Shown in pieces: positions 35,267 through 43,613 of a stretch of DNA of 44,223 bases (the stretch's first letter is position 1; the number at the start of each line of letters is the position of its first letter). This stretch comes from Lachnospiraceae bacterium (GTDB lineage: Bacteria > Bacillota > Clostridia > Lachnospirales > Lachnospiraceae): assembly GCA_017543445.1 (NCBI GenBank), contig JAFYGB010000018.1, positions 1-44,223 of the forward strand, given 5' to 3'. The translations under genes were made by a program, and so were the position numbers. The notes under the pieces are model-generated. The model was given only the letters and a program-made list of their open reading frames with translations, ran no database searches and had not been told where the DNA came from.

Positions 35267-36444
35267 GTCTCGTCTCCTCCTTCCTTCGTCTCTTCGGAAG
35301 CATCTGCATCCTCAGCCTCAGGTATTTCATCGGCCTCGTCTTCTGCTTCGGTCTCGTCTTCCTCCATAATCTCAGCCTCTTCCTCCGGAAGGGACGTTAC
35401 AACAAAACTATCCGTTCCACTCTTTTCCTTTTCATTCTTCATGCGCTCTTCTTCTCTTGCGGCAAATTCCTCATCTGCCTTCGCAACGAGCTGCAAGAAG
35501 ATATCTTCCAATGTAGGAACGACCAGTTTTAACTGGCGTACGGGAATACCGTCCTTCGCTAAGGTCTTAAACAGCAATTCCGCTACATCTGCGTTCTTCG
35601 GGAACGTCAACGTCACCTTCGAAATGCCTTCCGGCATATCATTACTGTCAAAATCAAACTCCGCCATCTCCTTAAACGGTGCGAGAACCTCGATTAATCG
35701 CTCCTCCGTACAGCGGGCTTCGATCTCATAGACATCCTTCACATGATAGCGGGCAATGAGGTTCTCCGGCGTATCCATAACGATCAGACGGCCGTGGACG
35801 ATGATGAGGATCTCATCACAGACAGCACTGACTTCCTGCATGATATGGGAACTTAAGAGAACGATGGGACGCTCCTCTTTCGGAACATCCGCACCCGAGA
35901 TCGCGATCTCACGGATCAGTTTGCGGATCTCCAGAATCTGTTTCGGATCCAGACCGACCGTCGGCTCGTCGAGGATGATAAACTGCGGGTGTCCCAGAAG
36001 TGCCTGGGCTAAGCCGACTCTCTGCCGATAACCTTTCGACAGGTTGCGGATCAGACGGCGGCGATAATCATTCAGACGTGTACGATCGATCGCACGGTCG
36101 ACCTGTCCTTTCCGCTCGCTGCGCTTCACGCCCTTCAGTTCGGCAACGAAACGCAAGTACTCCTCGACGGTCATGTCGGGGTATACCGGCGGGATCTCAG
36201 GCAGATATCCGATGAAACTCTTCGCCTCTTCCGGATCCTCCATAATACTGTATTCATTGATCCGGACATCACCGCTCGTTGCAGCGATATATCCGGTCAT
36301 AATGTTCATGGTCGTAGACTTACCGGCACCGTTCGGTCCCAAAAAACCGTAGATCTTGCCGGGCTGTAAGGTAAAACTGATATCGTCGACCGCAGGGATC
36401 AATCCGTACCGCTTCACCAGGTTTTTAACTTCGATCAAAGCCAT
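35263..36444 (-). CDS. ABC transporter ATP-binding protein, GldA-like, with acidic tail
   Basis: The 393-aa ATPase shows Walker A GPNGAGKSTTMN (35-46), Q-loop GYLPEIPPVYPDMTVEEYL, signature LSKGYRQRVGLAQALL, Walker B FIILDEPTVGLDP and H-loop LLSSHIMQEV. After the accessory domain it ends in an unusual stretch of about 70 residues rich in Glu and Asp (EEEAEIMEEDETEAEDEADE and more), likely disordered. GGAGG precedes ATG 36444. It is the first gene of a six-gene run ending at 28737. The 77 bases upstream contain a CACA/TGTG-rich partly symmetrical stretch but no clear promoter. Confidence 0.92.
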   Translation of the reverse strand: MALIEVKNLVKRYGLIPAVDDISFTLQPGKIYGFLGPNGAGKSTTMNIMTGYIAATSGDVRINEYSIMEDPEEAKSFIGYLPEIPPVYPDMTVEEYLRFVAELKGVKRSERKGQVDRAIDRTRLNDYRRRLIRNLSKGYRQRVGLAQALLGHPQFIILDEPTVGLDPKQILEIRKLIREIAISGADVPKEERPIVLLSSHIMQEVSAVCDEILIIVHGRLIVMDTPENLIARYHVKDVYEIEARCTEERLIEVLAPFKEMAEFDFDSNDMPEGISKVTLTFPKNADVAELLFKTLAKDGIPVRQLKLVVPTLEDIFLQLVAKADEEFAAREEERMKNEKEKSGTDSFVVTSLPEEEAEIMEEDETEAEDEADEIPEAEDADASEETKEGGDET

Positions 36445-36521
36445 GTCCTCCTTGGTTCATTTGGTGCTGTCATCATTAAACACAATAAATGTGAAATTTG
36501 TGTGAAAATGCGCTCGGAAAA

Positions 36522-37739
36522 CTAGTTTTTCGTTCCCAAACGTCCCTTGAAATCTTCGTACGTAAAATCGGTCAGGCAGATCGCCTCGTCCTCCTTTACG
36601 ACCCAGATATCGGGCAATGGCATGCCGTTAAACGTGTTGTTTTTACAAGTGGTATAGATCGCCATGTCCTCGAATAAAAGCCGCTGTCCGGCCTCTAAGG
36701 GCCGTTCAAAGGCATAATCGCCGATGATGTCGCCGGACAGGCAGGTCGGGCCGCCCAGACGATAGGTGTAAGGCTTCTCTCCCGCTTCAAATCCTTCATA
36801 AAGCGGCGGACGGTAAGGCATCTCCAGAACGTCCGGGGTATGACAGGCCGCCGACATATCCAGGATCGCATTGACCACGTCCCCGTTCTTTACGAAATCC
36901 AGAACTCGCGTGCACAAATAACCTGCGTTCAGCGCCACCGCCTCCCCCGGCTCCAGATAAACGATTACGTCGTAAGTGTCGCGTACATGGCAAATGAGTT
37001 TCTTTAACAGGTCGCGGTCATAGTCTGCCCGTGTGATGTGATGACCGCCGCCCATATTGATCCAGCGCATCTGCTTCATCACCGGACCGAACTGCTCCTC
37101 CACCGCGCGCAGTGTGATCTCGAGCGCGTCGGAATTCTGCTCGCACAAGGTGTGGAAATGCAAGCCGTCGAGAAGCCCGATGAGTTCTTCATCCATCTGC
37201 TCGTCCCAGGCCTGCTTCGTCGTTCCCAGACGGCCGCCCGGCGCGCAGGGATCGTAGATCTCGTGGCCTTCCTGCGTCTGACACAGAGGGTTGATGCGAA
37301 GGCCTACCTGCTTACCGGCTTTCTTCGCCGCAGGTCCATACATGCGCAGCTGGTTTGGACTGTTGAACACGATGTGATCGGCATACTGCAGCAGTTCGTC
37401 GAACTGCTCCGGCACATAGGCCGCCGAGAACACATGACACTCCTTATCCGGCATCTCCTCGCGTCCCAGACGCGCTTCAAACAAGCCGCTCGCCTCGGTG
37501 CCCGCTAAGTATTCTCCCAGGACCGGGTACAGGTCGTAATTGGAAAATGCTTTCTGCGCCAGCAATATCCGGCATCCTGTCGCATCCTGGATCTCTTTTA
37601 ATATCTTTCCGTTCTCCCGCAGTTTTCCCTCGTCGATCACATAACACGGTGTAGGAATGTCGCTGCAAAGAATGCGCCGGGGCATATCTGCTCCGGCGTC
37701 GGAAAGCTTCAGATGTTGTAATTTCTCTTTCATACGCAT
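36522..37739 (-). CDS. nspC: Carboxynorspermidine / carboxyspermidine decarboxylase
   Basis: This fold III PLP enzyme (about 405 aa) removes the carboxyl group from carboxyspermidine or carboxynorspermidine, the last step of the alternative polyamine route. Features are TPCYVIDEGKL, the PLP lysine in LLAQKAFSNYDLYP, LRINPLC, GLHFHTLCEQNSDAL, MGGGHHITRADYD, YLEPGEAVAL and GPTCLSGD. The frame reaches 37793; AAGGAG lies five bases before ATG 37739 (11 before ATG 37733), so I take 37739. A GC-rich hairpin at about 37762-37790 (GGCCTTCC/GGAAGGCC) sits between it and the dehydrogenase gene without a T tract. Confidence 0.93.
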   Translation of the reverse strand: MRMKEKLQHLKLSDAGADMPRRILCSDIPTPCYVIDEGKLRENGKILKEIQDATGCRILLAQKAFSNYDLYPVLGEYLAGTEASGLFEARLGREEMPDKECHVFSAAYVPEQFDELLQYADHIVFNSPNQLRMYGPAAKKAGKQVGLRINPLCQTQEGHEIYDPCAPGGRLGTTKQAWDEQMDEELIGLLDGLHFHTLCEQNSDALEITLRAVEEQFGPVMKQMRWINMGGGHHITRADYDRDLLKKLICHVRDTYDVIVYLEPGEAVALNAGYLCTRVLDFVKNGDVVNAILDMSAACHTPDVLEMPYRPPLYEGFEAGEKPYTYRLGGPTCLSGDIIGDYAFERPLEAGQRLLFEDMAIYTTCKNNTFNGMPLPDIWVVKEDEAICLTDFTYEDFKGRLGTKN

Positions 37740-37811
37740 CCGGACTCCTTTCCGCGAAGGCCCGGCCTTCCGCTTCGGAAGGCCGCCCTTCATTCGTGAA
37801 TAACGATTCGC

Positions 37812-39071
37812 TTACGGTACCAGCTTCGGCTCGTGGCTCTCCTTATGCGGAAGGCCGTATTTGCAAAGTGCTTCCATAAACGGATCCGGATCAAATTCTT
37901 CAACGGTATAAACGCCCGGCTTATTCCAGTAGCCCTTCAGCATCATCATGGCGCCGCACATCGCGGGCACGCCGGTCGTATAAGAGATCGCCTGAGAACC
38001 TACCTCACGGTAGCACTCCTGGTGGTCACAAACATTGTAGATATAATAGGTCTTCTTCTGTCCGTCTTTTTCGCCGGTAAAGATGCAGCCAATGTTCGTC
38101 TTACCCTTCGTGCGCGGTCCGAGGGACGCCGGATCCGGCAGAAGCGCCTTCAGGAACTGGATCGGAACGATCTCATGTCCTTCGAACATGATGGGCTCGG
38201 TGGACAGCATGCCGACATTTTCCAGACACTTCATGTGGGTCAGGTAGCTCTGACCGAAGGTCATGAAGAAGCGGATGCGGGACACGCCGGGGATGTTCTT
38301 CGCCAGGGACTCGATCTCCTCATGATGCAGGAGGTACATGTCCTTCTCACCGACTTCGTCGAAATCATATTCGCGCTTGATGCTCATAGCCGGGATCTCG
38401 ACCCAGTGACCGTTCTCCCAGTAACTGCCGGGAGCGGAAACCTCACGGAGGTTGATCTCCGGGTTGAAGTTCGTCGCGAACGGATAACCATGGTCACCGC
38501 CGTTGCAGTCCAGGATATCGATCGTGTCGATCTTATCGAACTCATGCTTCAAAGCATAAGCACAGTATGCCTGTGTAACGCCGGGATCGAAACCGCTGCC
38601 CAAAAGCGCGGTAAGCCCCGCCTCTTTAAACTTCTCCTGATAAGCCCACTGCCAGGAGTAATCGAAATATGCGGAGAAACCTTCTTCCTTGCAACGCTTC
38701 TCGTAGATGGCTCTCCACTCGGGCTCATTCGTGTCCTCGGGCTCGTAGTTCGCCGTATCCATGTAGTTCACCTTGCATGCCAGGCAGGCATCCATAATGG
38801 TCAGATCCTGGTAGGGCAATGCGATATTCATTACAAGGTCAGGCTTATATTCGTTGATCAGCGCGATCAGCTGGTTTACGTCGTCTGCGTCCACCTGTGC
38901 CGTGGTGATCTTCGTCATCGTGGTCGGTGCAAGTTTTGCGGCCAATGCTTCGCATTTAGAGACCGTACGGCTCGCGATGCAGATCTCGGAGAATACCTCC
39001 GGAGCCTGACAACATTTGGAGATCGCTACGGACGCAACGCCGCCGCAGCCGATGATAAGTACTCTGCTCAT
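37812..39071 (-). CDS. Carboxynorspermidine / carboxyspermidine dehydrogenase (saccharopine dehydrogenase-like)
   Basis: The 419-aa enzyme would join aspartate beta-semialdehyde to putrescine or diaminopropane using NAD(P)H, giving the carboxy-polyamine that NspC decarboxylates. It has the Rossmann start VLIIGCGGVASVAISKC, YMDTANYEPEDTNEPEW, LGSGFDPGVTQAYCAYA and DILDCNGGDHGYPFATNFNPEINLREV-type residues (DCNGGDHGYPFA). ATG 39071 has AAAGGAG nine bases ahead. It lies between speB and nspC in one polyamine operon, which fixes the assignment over lysine metabolism. Confidence 0.92.
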   Translation of the reverse strand: MSRVLIIGCGGVASVAISKCCQAPEVFSEICIASRTVSKCEALAAKLAPTTMTKITTAQVDADDVNQLIALINEYKPDLVMNIALPYQDLTIMDACLACKVNYMDTANYEPEDTNEPEWRAIYEKRCKEEGFSAYFDYSWQWAYQEKFKEAGLTALLGSGFDPGVTQAYCAYALKHEFDKIDTIDILDCNGGDHGYPFATNFNPEINLREVSAPGSYWENGHWVEIPAMSIKREYDFDEVGEKDMYLLHHEEIESLAKNIPGVSRIRFFMTFGQSYLTHMKCLENVGMLSTEPIMFEGHEIVPIQFLKALLPDPASLGPRTKGKTNIGCIFTGEKDGQKKTYYIYNVCDHQECYREVGSQAISYTTGVPAMCGAMMMLKGYWNKPGVYTVEEFDPDPFMEALCKYGLPHKESHEPKLVP

Positions 39072-39104
39072 AGGTTTAACTCCTTTCGTACACAAGGATC
39101 TATC

Positions 39105-39965
39105 TCAGTCCTTACACAGGCTGAGGATCAGTTCCCGAACGACCTTGCAGGCCGTCGCCGTGCTGGCGCCGCTTGCATCCAGTGCCGGGGATAATTCATT
39201 GACATCCGCTGCCACCACGCGTCCTGCACATACGGTGCGGATCGCTGCAAGCAGCTCGTTAAACGATACGCCGCCGGCCTCGGGCGTGCCGGTTCCCGGG
39301 ACGATTCCCGAGTCCAGACAGTCTAAGTCGATGGTCAGATAGATAGGCGCGTCGCCGATCTTCTCCACCGTCTCCTTCAGGCCTTCAAAAGAAAACGGGT
39401 GCATATCGGTGTGTTCTTTCGCAAAGCGGAATTCTTCTCTCTCGCCGCTGCGGATGCAGAACTGGTGGATGCGGCCATCGCCCATGAGGTCGTAGCAGCG
39501 ACGCATCACGCAGGCATGCGACAGACGCGCGCCGAGATAATCCTCGCGCAGATCCGCATGCGCGTCAAACTGGATGACGTGCAGGTCCGGGTAGGCTTTC
39601 AGAACGCTGCGTACCGAGCCTAAGGTGACCAGATGCTCTCCGCCCATAAGGAGCGGGAACTTCCCGTCCGCCAGGATCGCCGCTGTTTCATCCGTAATAT
39701 CCTGAAGAGCCAGCGAGGAGTCGCCGAAGCAAAGCTCCAGATCTCCGCGGTCTGCGATCTTATAGTCCGTCAGATTACGGTCCTGGTACGGGCTGTAGGT
39801 CTCTAAGCCGAAACTCTCATGCCGCATGGCCGAAGGGCCGAAACGCGTACCGGGACGATAGCTCGTCGTGGAATCGAACGGAGCGCCAAACAGCACGATC
39901 TTCGCGTCCGCGTAGTCGGCGTCACATCCGATAAAAGTCTCGATATTCGGGGTGGGATTTCGCAT
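39105..39965 (-). CDS. speB: Agmatinase
   Basis: The 286-aa ureohydrolase splits agmatine into putrescine and urea. The manganese ligands are visible in MGGEHLVTLG, FDAHADLRED and LDCLDSGIVPGTGTPEAGG. Together with the arginine decarboxylase of the same operon it gives the arginine-agmatine-putrescine path. The ATG overlaps the speE stop by one base (TAATG) and its ribosome site GGAGG lies inside the end of speE. Confidence 0.94.
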   Translation of the reverse strand: MRNPTPNIETFIGCDADYADAKIVLFGAPFDSTTSYRPGTRFGPSAMRHESFGLETYSPYQDRNLTDYKIADRGDLELCFGDSSLALQDITDETAAILADGKFPLLMGGEHLVTLGSVRSVLKAYPDLHVIQFDAHADLREDYLGARLSHACVMRRCYDLMGDGRIHQFCIRSGEREEFRFAKEHTDMHPFSFEGLKETVEKIGDAPIYLTIDLDCLDSGIVPGTGTPEAGGVSFNELLAAIRTVCAGRVVAADVNELSPALDASGASTATACKVVRELILSLCKD

Positions 39966-40816
39966 TATTCCACCTCCTCCAGCATCTCTTCCAAAAAGGC
40001 CGGAAGATAGAACGCGCCCTTATGCAGGCGGGTCGTATAATACCGTGTCCGCATGTGCAGATCGTTCCAAGCCTTCGAGTCGAAATCATCGATGGGATGG
40101 TATTTCTTGCTGGCGAAACCGAAGAGCCAGTAGCCCGCCGCATAGGTCGGGATATGGGCCTGGTAGACACGGCAGATCGGGAACGTATTCGCGATACGCT
40201 TATGGCTACGCTGCATGGCGTCCGCGTCCTGCTGATAGAACGGACTGCCCTGCTGATTTACCATAATACCGTCATCCTTCAGTGCTTTATAGCAGTTCCC
40301 GTAGAATTCCTTCGTGAACAATCCTTCGGAAGGTCCGAAGGGATCGTTGGAATCCACGATGATCAGATCGTATTCATTCTCGCAATAACGGATGAACTTC
40401 AGCGCGTTCTCATAGTGGATATGGACACGTTCATCGTCGAGCTGGCAGGCATTGCCCGGAAGGTACTGCCGGCAGGCGTCCACAACCATCGGGTCCATTT
40501 CCACGAGGTCGATATGCTCGATGCGCGAGTAACGAGTCAACTCCTTCACTACGCCGCCGTCGCCGGCACCGATGACCAGCACGTGGCTGATGCCCTGATG
40601 CACCGCCATGGGTACGTGAACGATCATCTCGTTGTAGATAAATTCATCGCGCTCGGTAAGCATGATGTTGCCATCCAGCGCCAAAATGCGGCCGAACTCA
40701 CAACTCTCAAAGACATCGATACGCTGATAATCGCTCTGCTTTGAGAACAACTGCCGCTCCACCCGGAGGGATAATTTCACATCCGGTGTATGTTTTTCCG
40801 AAAACCAAAGATCCAT
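39965..40816 (-). CDS. speE: Spermidine synthase (polyamine aminopropyltransferase)
   Basis: The 283-aa enzyme moves an aminopropyl group from decarboxylated SAM to putrescine. It shows the small N-terminal beta domain, IMLTERDEFIYNEM, the SAM-binding VIGAGDGGVVKE, VEMDPMVVDACR and SNDPFGPSEGLF, with PTYAAGYWLFGFAS near the end. The frame could begin at GTG 40825, but GGAG (40825-40828) overlaps that codon and is eight bases from ATG 40816. No speD (SAM decarboxylase) is in the window, so the donor must come from elsewhere. Confidence 0.92.
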   Translation of the reverse strand: MDLWFSEKHTPDVKLSLRVERQLFSKQSDYQRIDVFESCEFGRILALDGNIMLTERDEFIYNEMIVHVPMAVHQGISHVLVIGAGDGGVVKELTRYSRIEHIDLVEMDPMVVDACRQYLPGNACQLDDERVHIHYENALKFIRYCENEYDLIIVDSNDPFGPSEGLFTKEFYGNCYKALKDDGIMVNQQGSPFYQQDADAMQRSHKRIANTFPICRVYQAHIPTYAAGYWLFGFASKKYHPIDDFDSKAWNDLHMRTRYYTTRLHKGAFYLPAFLEEMLEEVE

Positions 40817-40882
40817 GACTCTCACTCCTATAACTATGATCGATCGAAGGGATCCCGCCTTACGATCCGTCTGCGTCCGGCA

Positions 40883-42349
40883 TTAAACCAGAACGTTCAG
40901 CCGCTCGATGTTCGGATCCTCCGGGCCCGTCATGCTGCAGCCCTTCTCCTTCGCGTACAGAATGTAATTCAAGATATCCTTCGTGATGCGCTCACCCGGC
41001 GCCAGGATCGGGATTCCCGGCGGATAGCACATAACGAACTCGCTGCAGACGCGTCCTTCGGTCTGCTCGATGGGCAGGCTCTCCTTCTGCGCGTAGAACG
41101 CTTCCTGCGGACTCGCAACTACCTGCGGGGCAATGTATTCCTGGCTGAGCATACCGGTCTTATCGCGCTGGTAGCGGCGGCGGATCTCCGCCAGAGCCGA
41201 CACGAGGCGCTCCACTTCCTGGATGCGGTCGCCGATGGAAAGGTAAGCGAGAATGTTGCCGATATCACCAAACTCGATCTGGATATCGTAGTCATCCCGC
41301 AAAAGGTCGTAAACTTCGATGCCCGCCATGCCGATATCCAACGTGTGGACGGACAGTTTGATCGGGTCGAAATCGAAAATAGAATCGCCGTTGATCATCT
41401 CGGGGCCGAAAGCGTAATAGCCGCCGACGGAGTTGATCTCGGCACGCGCGTACTCTGCGATTCGGCGTACCTCGCGGAAGATCACGTCTCCGCGCAGTGC
41501 CAGGTTGCGGCGCGATATATCAAGGCTGCTCATCAAAAGATAGCTGGCCGATGTCGTCTGGGTCAGGTTGATGATCTGGCGTACATAGCCCGCGTGCACA
41601 TTCGGTCCTGCCAGCAGGAAACTCGACTGCGTCAGGCTTCCGCCACTCTTATGCATGGATACCGACGCCATGTCCGCTCCCGCTTCCATTGCGGAAACCG
41701 GAAGATCCTCACCGAAGTAAAAATGCGTTCCGTGCGCCTCGTCTGCCAGACAGAGCATGCCATGCTCATGTGCCAGTTTAACGATGGATCGCAGATCCGA
41801 GCAGATACCGTAATACGTGGGGTTATTGACCAGAACGGCAACCGCGTTCGGATGCTCGTGGATAGCCTGTTCCACCTGCTCTACCTTCATGCCGAGGGAG
41901 ATACCCAACCGACGGTCTACCTGCGGATTTACATATACCGGAATAGCGCCGCACAAAACGAGCGCATTGATCACGCTACGGTGCACGTTTCTGGGGAGAA
42001 TGATCTCGTCGCCGCGTTTGCAGGCCGTCAGGACCATACTCTGTACGGCGGATGTGGTACCACCCACCATCAGGAAGGCTTCCGCAGCTCCGAAGGCTTC
42101 GGCAGCCAGGATCTCCGCTTCGCGAATGACACTGATGGGATGGCACAGGTTATCCAGCGGTTTCATGCTGTTAACGTCCACCGATACACACTGCTGGCCC
42201 AAAAACGAGGTCAGCTCCGGATTACCGCGGCCGCGCTTGTGGCCGGGAACATCGAAGGGAACGACACGCAGATTACGGAAACTCTCCAGAGCCTCATGGA
42301 TCGGCGCACGGTTCTGCCGACGAATAAAATCAGTTGTTCTCTCTAACAT
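40883..42349 (-). CDS. speA: Arginine decarboxylase (Orn/Lys/Arg decarboxylase, fold I)
   Basis: The 488-aa PLP enzyme has RVVPFDVPGHKRGRGNPEL near the start, GGTTSAVQSMVL, RNVHRSVINALVL, NNPTYYGICSD, LADEAHGTHFYFGEDLP and the PLP lysine in SVSMHKSGGSLTQ. This is the short bacillar type (SpeA/CadA group III). Substrate choice between arginine, lysine and ornithine cannot be fixed by motif, but agmatinase next door supports arginine. ATG 42349 has AGGAG upstream. It is the first gene of the polyamine operon. Confidence 0.93.
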   Translation of the reverse strand: MLERTTDFIRRQNRAPIHEALESFRNLRVVPFDVPGHKRGRGNPELTSFLGQQCVSVDVNSMKPLDNLCHPISVIREAEILAAEAFGAAEAFLMVGGTTSAVQSMVLTACKRGDEIILPRNVHRSVINALVLCGAIPVYVNPQVDRRLGISLGMKVEQVEQAIHEHPNAVAVLVNNPTYYGICSDLRSIVKLAHEHGMLCLADEAHGTHFYFGEDLPVSAMEAGADMASVSMHKSGGSLTQSSFLLAGPNVHAGYVRQIINLTQTTSASYLLMSSLDISRRNLALRGDVIFREVRRIAEYARAEINSVGGYYAFGPEMINGDSIFDFDPIKLSVHTLDIGMAGIEVYDLLRDDYDIQIEFGDIGNILAYLSIGDRIQEVERLVSALAEIRRRYQRDKTGMLSQEYIAPQVVASPQEAFYAQKESLPIEQTEGRVCSEFVMCYPPGIPILAPGERITKDILNYILYAKEKGCSMTGPEDPNIERLNVLV

Positions 42350-42380
42350 GGTGATCTCCTATATCTGCTCGTTTTCGACG

Positions 42381-42546
42381 CTTTGTGCAAGCACAGCGGT
42401 CGCACTTTTGCTCGTCGCTTCGTATTGTGTAAGCGCGGACGCTTCGCGTCCTACCCACACGCTCGAGGCATAGCCTCTCGCTGATGGGCGGTCGCCAAGG
42501 TACTTCCGCTTTGTGCAAGCACAGCGGTCGCACTTTGGCTCGTCGC
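42381..42546. repeat. Direct repeat of 38 bp, two copies, with small hairpins between
   Basis: Copies 42381-42418 and 42509-42546, both starting CTTTGTGCAAGCACAGCGGT, differ at one base (37/38). The 90 bases between hold two perfect small hairpins, GGACGC-TTC-GCGTCC (42437-42451) and GAGGC-ATA-GCCTC (42465-42477). The block lies between the leader terminator and speA and looks like an interspersed intergenic element. Confidence 0.7.
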
Positions 42547-42556
42547 CAACACAAAA

Positions 42557-42581
42557 AGCAGGCTGCGTAGTGCAGTCTGCT
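42557..42581 (-). terminator. Terminator within the speA upstream region
   Basis: Arms AGCAGGCTGC (42557-42566) and GCAGTCTGCT (42572-42581), with one mispair on the minus strand, followed there by TTTTTGTG. It ends the leader RNA started at the 42762-42790 promoter about 200 bases before speA. Confidence 0.65.
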
Positions 42582-42756
42582 TGTCTATTTTTTCTGGCTC
42601 AGAGTCTATATAGCAATCACTTTTACTACTCTTATTGACCGTTTCACAAGTCTGCAATACGCATATTATGGTTATAAAGTAACCAACTTATAAACTTTGA
42701 GCTTTAAGCTTCATCAATAAGGCAACACTGTTGCCAATCGGCTATGAATCCAATCG
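42557..42756 (-). ncRNA. Candidate structured leader or small RNA upstream of speA
   Basis: A strong promoter is followed by about 200 bases without an open frame that end in a terminator-like hairpin. A long-range stem CTTATTGA (42714-42721) with TCAATAAG (42631-42638) closes a region holding GGTTA-CTTTA-TAACC (about 42668-42682), and GGCAAC-ACT-GTTGCC (42721-42735) gives a 5' hairpin. It could be a separate small RNA, or an attenuated leader of the polyamine operon. No known riboswitch class was recognised. Confidence 0.5.
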
Positions 42757-42761
42757 AATGT

Positions 42762-42790
42762 ATATTAGCATGTATAATGCTTTTTGTCAA
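42762..42790 (-). promoter_or_regulatory. Sigma-A promoter of the speA leader
   Basis: TTGACA (42785-42790), 17 bases, TAATAT (42762-42767) on the minus strand; the -35 box overlaps the stop end of the PAP2 gene. Confidence 0.8.
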
Positions 42791-43458
42791 GTGTCAACTT
42801 CTACGGACGCTTCTGCTTTCTTACCCTTCCGCGAGGCCAGAAGCATCGGTCCCCAATGGTAAAAGATCATATGCATGATCACGTAAAGCACGATCGCTCC
42901 GAGGATGTCCATGATCGAATGCTGCTTCAGGAACAGGGTCGATAAGCAGATCAGGATCGCCAGGATGATACTGCCGGTCTGGAACCTTACCTTTCCCCTC
43001 AACGGTTTGTATCGGAACATGGAAACACAGCAGACCAGCGTGTTGTAAATATGGATGCTCGGGAAAACATTTGCCGAGGTGTCGACGTTATGGAGCTGGA
43101 ACACTGCCCAGGTGAAGAAATTCCGATCCGGATCGACTTCCACGCGCAGGTGGATGCCGTTGTGGAAAAACGTACAGATCGTCAGGCAGATCGACATACC
43201 GATATACAAAAGGGCGATAAAACGGTAGAATTCCTTCTTATCCCGGAAGAAATAGTAGAGCCAGGTCACGACAACGTAGACGAACCACAGGAAATACGGG
43301 ATAATGAAATACTCGCAGAACGGGATCTTTCGGTCGAAGTCTGTCGCCATGTCATGAAAGGAAACGACATGACCCTCCAACCAAAAAAACCACGGCAGGT
43401 AGAACGCCAAATATAGGACCCACAAGCCATGTAGGTGCTCACGAATGTATTTTTTCAT
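42787..43458 (-). CDS. PAP2-superfamily membrane protein
   Basis: The roughly 223-aa protein has about six membrane helices and the PAP2 phosphatase motifs: NVFPSIHIYN (PSxH) and KQHSIMDILGA (SxxxHxxxD type, here H-S-x-x-D). The first motif KxxxxxxRP is not evident. This arrangement is typical of the inositol phosphorylceramide synthase/PAP2-like group, which acts on lipid phosphates or transfers lipid head groups at the membrane. ATG 43467 is too near the GAGAG ribosome site, while ATG 43458 lies nine bases away and is preferred. It is followed by the speA promoter. Confidence 0.82.
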   Translation of the reverse strand: MKKYIREHLHGLWVLYLAFYLPWFFWLEGHVVSFHDMATDFDRKIPFCEYFIIPYFLWFVYVVVTWLYYFFRDKKEFYRFIALLYIGMSICLTICTFFHNGIHLRVEVDPDRNFFTWAVFQLHNVDTSANVFPSIHIYNTLVCCVSMFRYKPLRGKVRFQTGSIILAILICLSTLFLKQHSIMDILGAIVLYVIMHMIFYHWGPMLLASRKGKKAEASVEVDT

Positions 43459-43487
43459 CGCAATCATCTCTCATAATTCAAAAAAAC

Positions 43488-43509
43488 GGCAGGTGCCTGC
43501 GCACCTGCC
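43488..43509 (-). terminator. Terminator of the tRNA operon
   Basis: Perfect 9-bp stem GGCAGGTGC (43488-43496) / GCACCTGCC (43501-43509), followed on the minus strand by GTTTTTTTG. It lies seven bases beyond tRNA-Met. Confidence 0.9.
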
Positions 43510-43515
43510 CCAACG

Positions 43516-43589
43516 TAGCGGAAGGGAGATTTGAACTCTCGACACTACGGGTATGAACCGTATGCTCTAGCCAACTGAGCTATTCCGCC
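43516..43589 (-). tRNA. tRNA-Met (CAT), elongator type
   Basis: On the minus strand it starts GGCGGAATAGCTCAG and ends TTCCGCTA; the anticodon loop TTCATAC carries CAT between stem arms TACGG and CCGTA. The T arm GAGAGTTCAAATCTC is regular. The anticodon stem lacks the three G:C pairs of initiator tRNA, so it is an elongator Met; a lysidine-modified Ile tRNA is a minor alternative. CCA is not encoded. Confidence 0.93.
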
Positions 43590-43613
43590 AAATAAAGCGT
43601 TTAAATAACGCAA

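Noticed and set aside
36445-36521. Promoter for the Gld-type operon
   Set aside because: The A/T-rich stretch has partial symmetry (CACA/TGTG) but no -35/-10 pair at accepted spacing.
40790-42346. A 518-codon plus-strand open frame opposite speA
   Set aside because: It is the antisense of a clearly conserved PLP decarboxylase and its translation is rich in Arg/His with no motif. Similar long antisense frames occur opposite DUF4132 (12227-13831), the carboxynorspermidine dehydrogenase (37833-39194), the serine hydrolase (17703-18974) and glgB (27098-28303).
42381-42546. CRISPR array
   Set aside because: Only two repeat copies with a 90-base interval that has its own hairpins, and no cas genes anywhere in the window.
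42330-42554. A minus-strand 74-codon Cys/Arg-rich frame upstream of speA
   Set aside because: It lies across the two 38-bp repeats read in different frames, ends inside speA, and has no ribosome site.
43516-43589. Initiator tRNA-Met
   Set aside because: The anticodon stem does not have three consecutive G:C pairs next to the loop.
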